Shown here: in pieces, positions 14,567 through 23,200 of the stretch
Numbering within the stretch: position 1 is the stretch's first letter
How the letters are laid out: each line of letters opens with the position of its first letter
Source of the DNA: Actinomycetota bacterium
Lineage (GTDB): Bacteria; Actinomycetota; Actinomycetes; S36-B12; UBA5976
DNA: 33,924 bases
Direction of reading: 5' to 3'
Assembly (NCBI GenBank): GCA_009698575.1
Contig: WLPX01000015.1
Location: 1-33,924 of the forward strand
Program-made: the position numbers and the translations under genes
Notes under the pieces: model-generated
Databases searched by the model: none
Told to the model about the DNA's origin: nothing
What the model saw: only the letters and a program-made list of their open reading frames with translations

Positions 14567-16018
14567 ATGCACGGTTCTGATCAAAAACTCTCAAAGAGTT
14601 TGAACATCTGGGAAGTCATTGGTATTTCAATTGCCCTGATGGCTCCTTCCATGGCCGCAAACATAAATCCACAAGGGCCAGCAAGCGTAGTAGGTACTGC
14701 AGTACCGCTAGCTTTCTTGATTGCTGCAATTGGTGTTGCCTTAGTTAGTTATGGCTTCATTCGATTGACCCAAGCTTTCAACCATGCCGGATCTGTTTAC
14801 GGCTTGGTCGGTAAGACTCTTGGTCCACGCACTGGCGTTGTTGCCGGCTGGGGACTGCTGGGAACTTACACTTTTTATTCGGTAGTCAGCACAATGGCAA
14901 CAGGTGTCTTTGGGACTGCACTACTTGACCAACTCGGATTAGTTTCCGACGCAGGTGATGGGATCATTCCTTTCATTATTGGTGGACTAGGACTAGTCGC
15001 CATCGTTGCCCTTGCAGTTTCATCAGTTAAGCGCGGCACTCGACTATTGCTAATCGTCGAAGGTGCAACGGTTGTTCTAATTCTGCTAACCGCATTGGTA
15101 GTTTTGTTTAAGTTGATCACTGGTACTGCACCAGATGGACAAACTTTCACAATGAGCGTTTTCTCAGTCCCAGAAGGCTTGGACACAAGCACCATCTTCC
15201 TTGGTGTTGTTTTCGGATTCCTATCCTTCGCAGGCTTTGAAGCAGCAGCAACAATGGGTGAAGAAGCAAATGCCCCACGTCGGGACATTCCAAAAGCAAT
15301 TTTGGGTGTTGTGATTTTCGGCGGTCTTTACTTCACATTCGTAACTGCCATCGAAGTTATGGGCTTTGGCGCTAACTCAGCTGGTATGGAGAAGTTCGTC
15401 GGGTCCGGCTCGCTCTTAGGTGACTTAGGTTCAAGCTACATCGGTTCCTGGGTTGGTCTCTTGATCACACTTGGTGTGACAATTAGCGCAATGGGTTGTC
15501 TCCTAGCATGTGTTGTAGGTGCTGCTCGAATGTTGTTCGCACTTGGCCGCGATGCCGAAATTGCAACTTTTTCAAAGGTTTCGGAAAAGTCTAAAGTTCC
15601 TACAACAGCCGTTTACTGGGTTGGTGGAGCAGTAGTTGTCTTTACCGTGTTCTGGAAACTAGCTTTCGGCGCAGTTGCCTTTGATGTATTCGTTGGTTCT
15701 GGTGTTATCGGAACTTTGATTCTGCTTGTTGTGTATGGATTAGCAACTATTGGTGCAATCAGGTTCTTATTCTTCTCAGGTAAGCAACGTGCGCCAAAGT
15801 GGGAAATTGTGATACCACTTCTTGGTCTTGCCATGTTGGTTTACACCTTGTTTAGAAATGTTTGGCCATTACCAACTACCGGTGCAGGTCAGGCATACGA
15901 CATAATTACGATCACTTGGATCTTGCTTGCAGTTATTGGGGTACTTGTTGCACCAAAGACCGCCAAGAAAATGGGCGATCGAATCAACGCAGATGAAAAT
16001 CTAGTTGAAACAAGCTAG
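14567..16018 (+). CDS. APC-superfamily amino acid/amine permease
   Basis: The 483-residue integral membrane protein has about 12 hydrophobic segments along its length. The first segment carries WEVIGISIALMAPSMAANINPQGPA, the unwound TM1 substrate-binding region of APC amino-acid transporters. A cytoplasmic EEANAPRRDIPKAILG loop after TM6 is a strong family signature. It should import an amino acid or amine by ion coupling. GAGGAG is 8 nt before the ATG. The cyclase-like hydrolase follows 11 nt after the stop, so the two are cotranscribed. Neighbouring gamma-glutamyl ligases and hydrolases suggest that the cargo is a nitrogen compound degraded by them; the cargo cannot be read from sequence. 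Confidence 0.88.
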   Translation: MHGSDQKLSKSLNIWEVIGISIALMAPSMAANINPQGPASVVGTAVPLAFLIAAIGVALVSYGFIRLTQAFNHAGSVYGLVGKTLGPRTGVVAGWGLLGTYTFYSVVSTMATGVFGTALLDQLGLVSDAGDGIIPFIIGGLGLVAIVALAVSSVKRGTRLLLIVEGATVVLILLTALVVLFKLITGTAPDGQTFTMSVFSVPEGLDTSTIFLGVVFGFLSFAGFEAAATMGEEANAPRRDIPKAILGVVIFGGLYFTFVTAIEVMGFGANSAGMEKFVGSGSLLGDLGSSYIGSWVGLLITLGVTISAMGCLLACVVGAARMLFALGRDAEIATFSKVSEKSKVPTTAVYWVGGAVVVFTVFWKLAFGAVAFDVFVGSGVIGTLILLVVYGLATIGAIRFLFFSGKQRAPKWEIVIPLLGLAMLVYTLFRNVWPLPTTGAGQAYDIITITWILLAVIGVLVAPKTAKKMGDRINADENLVETS

Positions 16019-16029
16019 AAGGATAACTA

Positions 16030-16728
16030 ATGTTTGGCAACTACAAAGTAGTTGACCTGACGCTTCCGTTGGGCCCGGCCACAGTAATGTGGCCGGGCGC
16101 TCCGGCGCCTCAGGCAGATACTGTCGTCACCGTGGCCCACGATGGGTACTTCGCCCGTCTGGTTCACTTATTCGAACACAGTGGCACACACGTAGATGCA
16201 CCTTGCCACTTTGTTGAAGGCCATGGCACAGTCGATAATTTGCCGCTACAGAGTTTGATTAGTCCGGCGATCATGATCGATGCTTCCGCAGATATTGCCG
16301 GTAATCCTGATGGCGCACTTGAACTTTCCACCGTTATGAATTGGGAAAAAGTTCATGGCCGCATTCCTGACAACAGCGTGATTTTATTGAGAACTGGTTG
16401 GGAAGATTTTTATTCCGATCCAGTCAAATATGGTTTACAGCCAGATGGACTACATTTCCCTGGCTTTGGAATTGAAGCAACTGAATTCTTGGTGAATGAA
16501 CGCCATGTGGTTGGGATAGGTCTAGATACCCTAGGAATTGATCGAGGTGTCGACGAACACTTCCCAGTACATTCAACCGTGACTCTGCCTCGCAACGTCT
16601 GGCACATTGAGAATTTAACAAACCTAAAGTCCGTGCCACCTATCGGAGCATTAGTTTTTGTAGGCGTACTTCCGCTCGTGGATGGATCTGGCTCGCCAGC
16701 TCGAATTCTTGCAATGGTTCCTAATTAA
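16030..16728 (+). CDS. Cyclase / kynurenine formamidase-family metal hydrolase
   Basis: This 232-residue protein of the cyclase (PF04199) family carries the metal-binding signature HSGTHVDAPCHF, with H50, H54, D56 and H60 as probable zinc ligands. VVDLTLPLGPATVMWPG near the N-terminus and GIGLDTLGIDRG in the middle are also family features. Members hydrolyse N-formylkynurenine, isatin or other amide and lactam bonds. AAGGAT is found 5 nt upstream of the ATG. It follows the permease by 11 nt and almost touches the end of the convergent second GS-like gene. A hydrolytic step on the imported compound is a reasonable inference; there is no evidence for a complete kynurenine pathway. Confidence 0.85.
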   Translation: MFGNYKVVDLTLPLGPATVMWPGAPAPQADTVVTVAHDGYFARLVHLFEHSGTHVDAPCHFVEGHGTVDNLPLQSLISPAIMIDASADIAGNPDGALELSTVMNWEKVHGRIPDNSVILLRTGWEDFYSDPVKYGLQPDGLHFPGFGIEATEFLVNERHVVGIGLDTLGIDRGVDEHFPVHSTVTLPRNVWHIENLTNLKSVPPIGALVFVGVLPLVDGSGSPARILAMVPN

Positions 16729-16731
16729 GAA

Positions 16732-18045
16732 TTAGTAAACCCTTGCGTATCTTGCGCAGATTTCCGCGTCGCTTAGATCTTTGGCGATTGCAATTTCAGT
16801 TCGCTTAACCGAAACATAGGACTCATACATTGTCGGTGACATCCAAGATTTGACGACCGGATCGGCATCCATAAGATCAAGGGCTTCAGCTAGCGAAGAA
16901 GGCAATGGTTTGATTCCAAGCTCTTGGCGTTGCACATCTGTTAAATCCGCTGGATCCACATCGACTGGTTTTGGTAAGGGCAAATTTTCCTTGATGCCTT
17001 GTAACCCGGCCATTACCAATGCTCCAAGAACTAGGTATGGACTAGCAGTTGCATCTGGCGCTCGTAATTCAAGATTGAATGCTTTTGCTGCGCGCTTTGG
17101 ATCTTGGTCAGGCGATGGGCAAATTCTGATGGAGGCCTCTCGGTTTTGGACGCCGAAGCTGGCATATCCACAAGCCCAGTGATGTGGTCCCAGGCGAAGA
17201 TAAGAAACTGGACTTGGTGAAGTTAATGCGCAAATCGCAGGCAAGTGGCGCGTAACGCCAGCGATAAATTGTTGGGCGACCACGCTTGCATTGTGAGGTT
17301 GCTTTGGATCGTAAGTTGCATTGTTACCAGCACCATCTAGAAAACTAAAGTGAACGTGCGCGCCATTTCCAATGCCATCAGGTTCCACCTTGGGAGTAAA
17401 CGTAGCTCGATAGCCAAGCCGACGAGCGCATTCTCGGATAACTTCCCGAGTAATAATGGCGCGCTCTGCAGCCTCAATCCCAACAGCCGGAGCAGAAGTA
17501 ATCTCATACTGGTGAACTCCGAATTCGGGCTCAACCGTTTCCAATCCAACATCTGCTTGGTGCAATGCCTTTGTTACATCTTGGGTAAATTTAGCGACAT
17601 TTCTCATCGTTTCGATAGTGAAGGATTGTGCGGGTGAAATGGGATCATCCAGCAACATGAATTCATGTTCAAATGCAGCTAAGAAATCTAAACCGGTTTC
17701 TGCCTTGAATGCAGCTAAGGCATTTTTATAGAAACCCCGGGTGCAACAATCCCAGTTCTCGCCGTCATTGGTTTTCGAGTCGCATAGATAGAAATGAAAT
17801 GGCGGTGCGTCTTCCCAGATATCAATGCGGGTTTTAGTGTTTGGCACCGGAACCTGTCGGACCTCAAGCATTGGACCCCAAGGGTTTGGCGCAAGGTCGG
17901 CAAATGGGGTCTGGGCCTGCCCAGCTACTGCCCAACCAAGTCCATATGCCATCCGAGATTCGATCTGGTCACGCGGCACTCCCCGGCACCGCATGAAGCC
18001 CACGTAGTCGCTCCAAGTAAGTAGGACGATTTCGCCATCACTCAT
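16732..18045 (-). CDS. Glutamine synthetase-fold ligase (FluG/NodGS C-terminal type), copy 2
   Basis: The ATG at 18045 (MSDGEIVLLTWSDYVGFMRCRG) is chosen because GGAG lies 7 nt upstream. A longer frame from a GTG at 18120 would run through the divergent promoter and has no ribosome-binding site. The 437-residue protein keeps the GS catalytic motifs: AAFEHEFMLLD, then GIGNGAHVHFSFLDG and SYLRLGPHHWACGYASFGVQNREASIRI. Its glutamate-site segment is EPEFGVHQYEI rather than the usual GPGQ-E pattern seen in copy 1. The two ligases are therefore clearly different subfamilies. Ammonia may not be the acceptor. The gene is divergent from a FluG-type amidohydrolase, which matches the two halves of FluG/NodGS fusion proteins. 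Confidence 0.86.
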   Translation of the reverse strand: MSDGEIVLLTWSDYVGFMRCRGVPRDQIESRMAYGLGWAVAGQAQTPFADLAPNPWGPMLEVRQVPVPNTKTRIDIWEDAPPFHFYLCDSKTNDGENWDCCTRGFYKNALAAFKAETGLDFLAAFEHEFMLLDDPISPAQSFTIETMRNVAKFTQDVTKALHQADVGLETVEPEFGVHQYEITSAPAVGIEAAERAIITREVIRECARRLGYRATFTPKVEPDGIGNGAHVHFSFLDGAGNNATYDPKQPHNASVVAQQFIAGVTRHLPAICALTSPSPVSYLRLGPHHWACGYASFGVQNREASIRICPSPDQDPKRAAKAFNLELRAPDATASPYLVLGALVMAGLQGIKENLPLPKPVDVDPADLTDVQRQELGIKPLPSSLAEALDLMDADPVVKSWMSPTMYESYVSVKRTEIAIAKDLSDAEICARYARVY

Positions 18046-18109
18046 TTTGGTACTCCGTAATGCTTGGGAAACTTCGCTAAAAACCAAGTGTCCGATCGCG
18101 GTTACGAGG

Positions 18110-18115
18110 TAGCGT
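18110..18115 (+). promoter_or_regulatory. Leaderless -10 element of the amidohydrolase gene
   Basis: TAGCGT is followed by 7 nt (AGCACCT) and the ATG at 18123, with no Shine-Dalgarno. The hexamer and spacing are identical to those before ddl. Confidence 0.5.
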
Positions 18116-18122
18116 AGCACCT

Positions 18123-19265
18123 ATGAAAGCCTCACTTATTGAGATTGCCCAAACTATTCCGTTGACCGATAACCATTGCCATGGCGTGATTAGAGGCAAT
18201 TTAGAGCGACCGGATTTCGAAATCATCGCAACAGAATCAGACTGGCCAGAGCCAAACGGAATGACCATTTTTGATGCTCCGGTCGGAATTATGATGCGCG
18301 CTGAATGTGCCGGCTTATTGGATTTACCTAGGCACTGTTCTCCAGATGAATTTTTCAATCGAAGGTATGAACTAGGGCAAGAAGAAGTAACCCGCAGACT
18401 CGTTCCTGCCACTGGTATCGAAACATTCATAGTCGATTCAGGTTTTAAGAGCAGCAATGTTTTGCTTCCGTCTGAAATGCAAGATGCGGTACCTGGATCA
18501 AGAGCATTTGAAATAGTCCGACTTGAGACTGTCGCGGAAGCCATGGCAGCAAATACAACGGCCGCAACTTTTATTGCTGATTATGCCCAAGCTCTCGCTA
18601 AAGCCGCCGAGCATGCGATTGGATTCAAGTCAGTTATGGCCTATCGCTATGGATTAGATTTTGATCCTGCGCGACCAAGTACTTCGGAAGTTGAAAAAGC
18701 AGCAGGCGAGTGGCTCAAATCAAATAATGACTGTGGCAAAATTCGAATGGATCACCCAGTCTTGTTACGGCACATCTTGTGGGAAGCCGTTGATTACAAA
18801 CTAGCGATTCAATTCCATATTGGCTATGGCGATTCTGACATCGTTATGCACAGATGCGATCCAACCCAAATGACTGAATTCATTCGCATGACAGTGGATT
18901 CTGGAATTTCAATCATGTTGTTGCACTGCTACCCATTTGTGCAAGAAGCGGGTTATCTCGCACAGGTCTACCCTCACGTTTATTTGGATACTGGAGCATC
19001 AGCGCATTGGACGGGATTATCTAGTCCAACAATTGTCGCTCAATCAGTTGAGATGGCGCCAATGAGTAAGGTTTTGTTCTCATCCGATGCATTTGGATTA
19101 CCCGAGCTTTATTTCGTCGGCACATTTGTTTGGCGTAAGGCTATGGGAGAACTTTTAGATAAATGGGTTAAAAGTGATGGCCTTGGTTATGACGATGCGG
19201 TTAAGTATTTGAACTGGATGGCAAACGATAACGCTCGTAGAGCATATCGGTTGCTACCTAAATAG
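18123..19265 (+). CDS. Amidohydrolase (TIM-barrel, FluG N-terminal-like)
   Basis: This 380-residue protein fits the amidohydrolase_2 family. The N-terminal metal motif is IPLTDNHCHG (H18, H20). FHIGYGDSDIVMHRCDP supplies H232, and LLHCYPFVQEAGYLA and VYLDTGA lie on later strands. VLFSSDAFGLPELYFVG gives the conserved aspartate D322. The order and spacing resemble the N-terminal half of FluG and plant NodGS, whose C-terminal half is a GS-like domain. That half is encoded here by the divergent neighbour. The DUF3445 gene follows 17 nt later in the same direction. An amide, lactam or gamma-glutamyl compound is a likely substrate class, by inference only. Confidence 0.85.
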   Translation: MKASLIEIAQTIPLTDNHCHGVIRGNLERPDFEIIATESDWPEPNGMTIFDAPVGIMMRAECAGLLDLPRHCSPDEFFNRRYELGQEEVTRRLVPATGIETFIVDSGFKSSNVLLPSEMQDAVPGSRAFEIVRLETVAEAMAANTTAATFIADYAQALAKAAEHAIGFKSVMAYRYGLDFDPARPSTSEVEKAAGEWLKSNNDCGKIRMDHPVLLRHILWEAVDYKLAIQFHIGYGDSDIVMHRCDPTQMTEFIRMTVDSGISIMLLHCYPFVQEAGYLAQVYPHVYLDTGASAHWTGLSSPTIVAQSVEMAPMSKVLFSSDAFGLPELYFVGTFVWRKAMGELLDKWVKSDGLGYDDAVKYLNWMANDNARRAYRLLPK

Positions 19266-19282
19266 AAATCAGACTTCGTTAT

Positions 19283-20116
19283 ATGAACTACATGCCCGTT
19301 GATGGAAAACCGGATCGGATGCATGTTGGTGCGCGAAAACTCGATTTAGCTGACTGGATCGAAATCAGTGATGACTACGAATCAGACTTGGCTAAGAAAC
19401 GGGAGTTACTAAAAAATAGTCATGATCGAGTTTTTGTCTCACTGCCAGTGGGGGATCAGGGATCTAAAGAAGTTCTAGAGTTATTGCGGTCACACTTGCC
19501 AACCGCTTTTCCAAGTCGTTGGCCAAATGGCGTAGTAGTTGATGAGTCACTGCATCCGCTTGAAGCCGCATCATTACTAGTGCAAGAGGACCTGGCCTTG
19601 ATGACTCAAATCGGAACTGATTGGGTTCTGACTGCAGCCTGCCTTTGCTTCCCAAGTCGCTGGGATGTTCGAGACAAAATTGGCAAGAATTTATCGGGGA
19701 TTCATGGACCGGTTCCGCACTATGAAGAAACCATCGCAGCAGCCACCCAAAACATCCATGACAAGTTAACGGTCGAGCGGCCAATTTGGCGAGTTAACTG
19801 GACGGTTATGGATAGCGGTGAACTACATCAACCAGTTGCAGTTCGGGACCCTAATGCCATGACGGTAACCCGAGACAATATTGATCAAACTCTCTACTTC
19901 AGGCGAGAGCGCCAAACGCTCCGTAAATTGCCAAATAGCGGCGATATTCTGTTTACGATAAGGACCTATTCAGATGTATTTTCTGATGTAGTTGCTCGTT
20001 ATCCAGAGTTTCGAAAGAACCTGGGAACTACGCTCCTAGGCGTAACCCCACAGATGGCCGACTATAAAGGCTGGGCCAAAATCCTTAACGAAATAGAGGC
20101 TTGGTCCCAAGGGTAA
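19283..20116 (+). CDS. DUF3445 protein (heme-dependent oxidative N-demethylase alpha-subunit family)
   Basis: The 277-residue protein carries the hallmarks of DUF3445 (PF11927): a central IHGPVPHYE (residues 140-148) and RRERQTLRKLPNSGDILFTIRTY starting near residue 207. The family includes the heme-binding alpha subunit of the oxidative N-demethylase that acts on dimethylamine. The redox and accessory partners of that complex are not in this window. Many DUF3445 proteins occur alone, so the substrate is open. The start may be the ATG at 19283 or the one at 19292; neither has a clear ribosome-binding site. The 17-nt gap to the amidohydrolase makes a two-gene operon likely. Confidence 0.82.
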   Translation: MNYMPVDGKPDRMHVGARKLDLADWIEISDDYESDLAKKRELLKNSHDRVFVSLPVGDQGSKEVLELLRSHLPTAFPSRWPNGVVVDESLHPLEAASLLVQEDLALMTQIGTDWVLTAACLCFPSRWDVRDKIGKNLSGIHGPVPHYEETIAAATQNIHDKLTVERPIWRVNWTVMDSGELHQPVAVRDPNAMTVTRDNIDQTLYFRRERQTLRKLPNSGDILFTIRTYSDVFSDVVARYPEFRKNLGTTLLGVTPQMADYKGWAKILNEIEAWSQG

Positions 20117-20121
20117 ATTCC

Positions 20122-20150
20122 TTGCCCAAATCTAATGATTTCAAGGGCAA
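20122..20150 (+). repeat. Inverted repeat upstream of smc
   Basis: TTGCCC-AAATC (20122-20132) pairs with GATTT-[CAA]-GGGCAA (20137-20150) around a TAAT loop with a 3-nt bulge. It sits 5 nt after the DUF3445 stop. No T-tract follows on either strand, so a classical intrinsic terminator is unlikely. It may block 3' exonucleases or be a protein site between the accessory block and smc. Confidence 0.4.
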
Positions 20151-20225
20151 AAGATAGACTGTGGGCAAGCAATTCCGCCGTCTGAGTCCTCTTCCCTTGA
20201 CCAGCGAAACTGGAGAAAGATTCGC

Positions 20226-23200
20226 GTGTACCTGAAGAGTCTGACGATCCGCGGCTTTAAGTCGTTTGCATCTTCAACGACCCTTAATTTTGAACAAGGT
20301 ATCACTGCAGTTGTTGGACCAAATGGCTCAGGAAAGTCCAATGTTGTGGACGCGATTGCTTGGGTACTAGGTGAACAGGGCGCGAAGAGCTTGCGCGGCG
20401 GAAAAATGGAAGACGTTATCTTCGCCGGTTCATCAGGGCGAGCACCGTTAGGTCGCGCCGAAGTCCTTCTTACTATCGACAATACTGATGGTGCATTACC
20501 AATTGATTATTCCGAAGTAACAATTTCGCGAACTATGTTTCGAAATGGCGGTTCGGAATATGCAATTAACGGAACTACTTCGCGCTTACTAGATATTCAA
20601 GAATTACTGAGTGACTCGGGTATTGGCCGAGAGATGCACGTAATAGTTGGGCAAGGTCAATTACGCGACATCTTGTTAGCTACGCCAGAGCAACGTCGTG
20701 GTTATATCGAAGAAGCAGCGGGTGTTTTAAAGCATCGTAAACGAAAAGAAAAAGCTCTCCGAAAACTTGATGCGATGGAAGTTAATCTCATTCGAGTCGA
20801 AGACTTAACTAATGAACTTCGTCGCCAACTTAAACCACTAGGTCGACAAGCCGAAGTTGCTAGACGGGCTAACGTAATTCAATCTGATGTTCGCGACTCA
20901 CGTCTGCGGCTTTTGGCGGACGACTTAACGCAAATGAAGAGTGCTCTCGAAGCCGAAATCGCAGATGAGACGGCCCTTAGGGAACGACGTAGTGAAGTTG
21001 AAAGTGAGCTAACTGCCGCAAAAGCGCGAGAAGCAATCCTGGACGCCGCAATTGTAGAGTCTGCGCCGCTCGTAGATCGTGCCCAAAATACGTTTTATGC
21101 ATTAGGCGCGCAGCAAGAACGACTTCGTTCCACAATGGCACTTGCAAAAGAACGTGTGCGCTTAGGTGAAACTGAAGAAGAAGAAGTACAGCGCGGTCGC
21201 GATCCAGAAGAAATTGATCGTGAAGCACACGCACTTCGCGTCCAAGAATCTGAACTTGCAGGACAAGTTGACGCCGACCGCTTGGCACTCAACGCTGCAA
21301 TTGGTGAGAGGACTTCAGCCGAAGCTGCACTGGCCGCCGAAGACGCTCGACTACATGCTGCAACTCGCGCTGTCGCGGATCGACGCGAAGGTCTGGCGCG
21401 AATTGCGGGCCAGGTAGCCGCAGCTAAGTCGCGCCTAGAGGCTCGAAGTGCAGAAATCGAAAGGCTTGATGAGCGCCTAACTGAAGCTCGCGAGCGCGCT
21501 GATCAGGCAGCGTTGGAATTCACTGCCCTAGAAGGTCAAGTCGCTGGCATGGATGCTGGCGAATTAGGTCTGGATAGCGAACATGATCAAGCCGCCGGCG
21601 CACTTGCATCCGCTGAAAAAGAATTAGAAAGCGCCAAACTCGAAGAGCAAGAAGCCGAACGTGAACGTGCTGGTGCAATTGCGCGCCTCGAGGCACTCGA
21701 GCAAGGCATGGCTCGTCGCGACGGTGGCGCAGCAGTCTTGGCCGCGACGGACACTATGTCAGGAATCCTGGGGTCGGTGGCTGCTTTAATGCAGATTGAG
21801 TCTGGCTGGGAAGCTGCCATTGCAGCCGCCCTTGGCTCAGCCGCAGATGCAATTGCAGTTGCTTCTACCGATGCCGCTGAAAATGCAGTGCGAATGCTTC
21901 GTCGCGATGACGCTGGGCGTGCTGCGCTAGTTGTTGTAGGACAGAATTCAAGTGACCAAAGTCAGTGGCCATCACTTTCCAACGGCCAAAGATATGCAAT
22001 TGACTTAATTACTTGTGATGCAGAGCTACAAACGACCTTGGCTGGAATCTTGCAGCGTGTAGTTGTAACAGACTCACTAGAAGCTGCCCGTCAAGTTGTT
22101 AACGGGAATCGAGAACTTCGCGCAGTAACGCGAGATGGCGACGTAGTTGGCCATGGCTTTGTGCAAGGTGGCTCGCAAGGCACCCAAAGTTTGGTCGAGA
22201 TCCAAGCTGCAATTGATGAAGCTCGCGTTAAGTTAGAAGCTTCCGCACATCGCGTCGATCGCGCAAAGTTTGCAGTTGTAGGCGCAACACAATCGCAAGA
22301 AGCCGCGATGGTATTGGTAAGTAATTCGTTGGAACGCCTGCATGAATCAGATGCCAGCATGGCTGCTATTGCCGTCCAGCTAGGAAGCTTGCAATCGGTT
22401 GTGCGCAGTGCAACTGGCGAAGCCGAACGAGTAGCGGCAGCAATTGCCTCGGCAAATAAAGCGCGCGAAGATGACTTGCGCAGTGTTCAAGAACTAGAAG
22501 CCCGTTATTCAGCTGCGGAAAATGATCAAATTTCTGAAAGTGAACTCAGCGAAGACAATCGAGAATCACTAGTCCAGAAATTAGACGAAGTACGTCAAGC
22601 AGAATTAAACGTTCGACTTACAGTTCGTACTGGCGAAGAACGCGTGCGCGCACTTGGCACCCAAGCTGAACAACTTGAACATTCTGCAAACTTGGAACGT
22701 ACCGCCCGCGCCCGAGCAATTGAATTACGCGAACGCCGACGCAGAGAAGCTCAAGTAGCAAAAGCAGTTGTCGTTGCATCCGAGACTGCCCTTGATTTAC
22801 TTTCTCAGTCAGTTGCGCTCGCTCAATTCGAGCGGGAGCAAGCTGTTGCAACCAGGCAAACCGAAGAAGTCGAAGTTCGCCAAGTCCGTGAACGCATTCG
22901 CGAACTGAGTGCAGATCTTGAAGTACTTACAGATTCAGTACATCGCGATGAAGTAGCTCGCGCGGAACAACGCCTGCGCATCGAGGCATTGGAGAACAAG
23001 TCCGTAGAGGATTACGGCGTTGGTCCAGATGAATTACTGGCTGAGTATGGTCCAGAAATCTTGGTGCCACCATCGCCACCGGCTCCAGGCGATGAAATTA
23101 ATCCAGATGATCCAGAACCACAGCCATATCCGTATGTGCGGTCACAACAAGAGGCTCGCTTGGCATCAGCCGAGCGATCATTAGCGCTACTTGGAAAAGT

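Noticed and set aside
14875..15288. A 137-codon open frame on the minus strand inside the permease gene
   Set aside because: It is antisense to a well-supported membrane protein, its translation is low-complexity (Ser/Thr/Pro/Ala-rich) and it has no recognisable domain or ribosome-binding site. It is a shadow of the permease codons.
18046..18120. N-terminal extension of the second GS-like gene from a GTG at 18120
   Set aside because: The extension lies across the divergent promoter, lacks a ribosome-binding site and adds no GS homology. The ATG at 18045 has GGAG 7 nt upstream.
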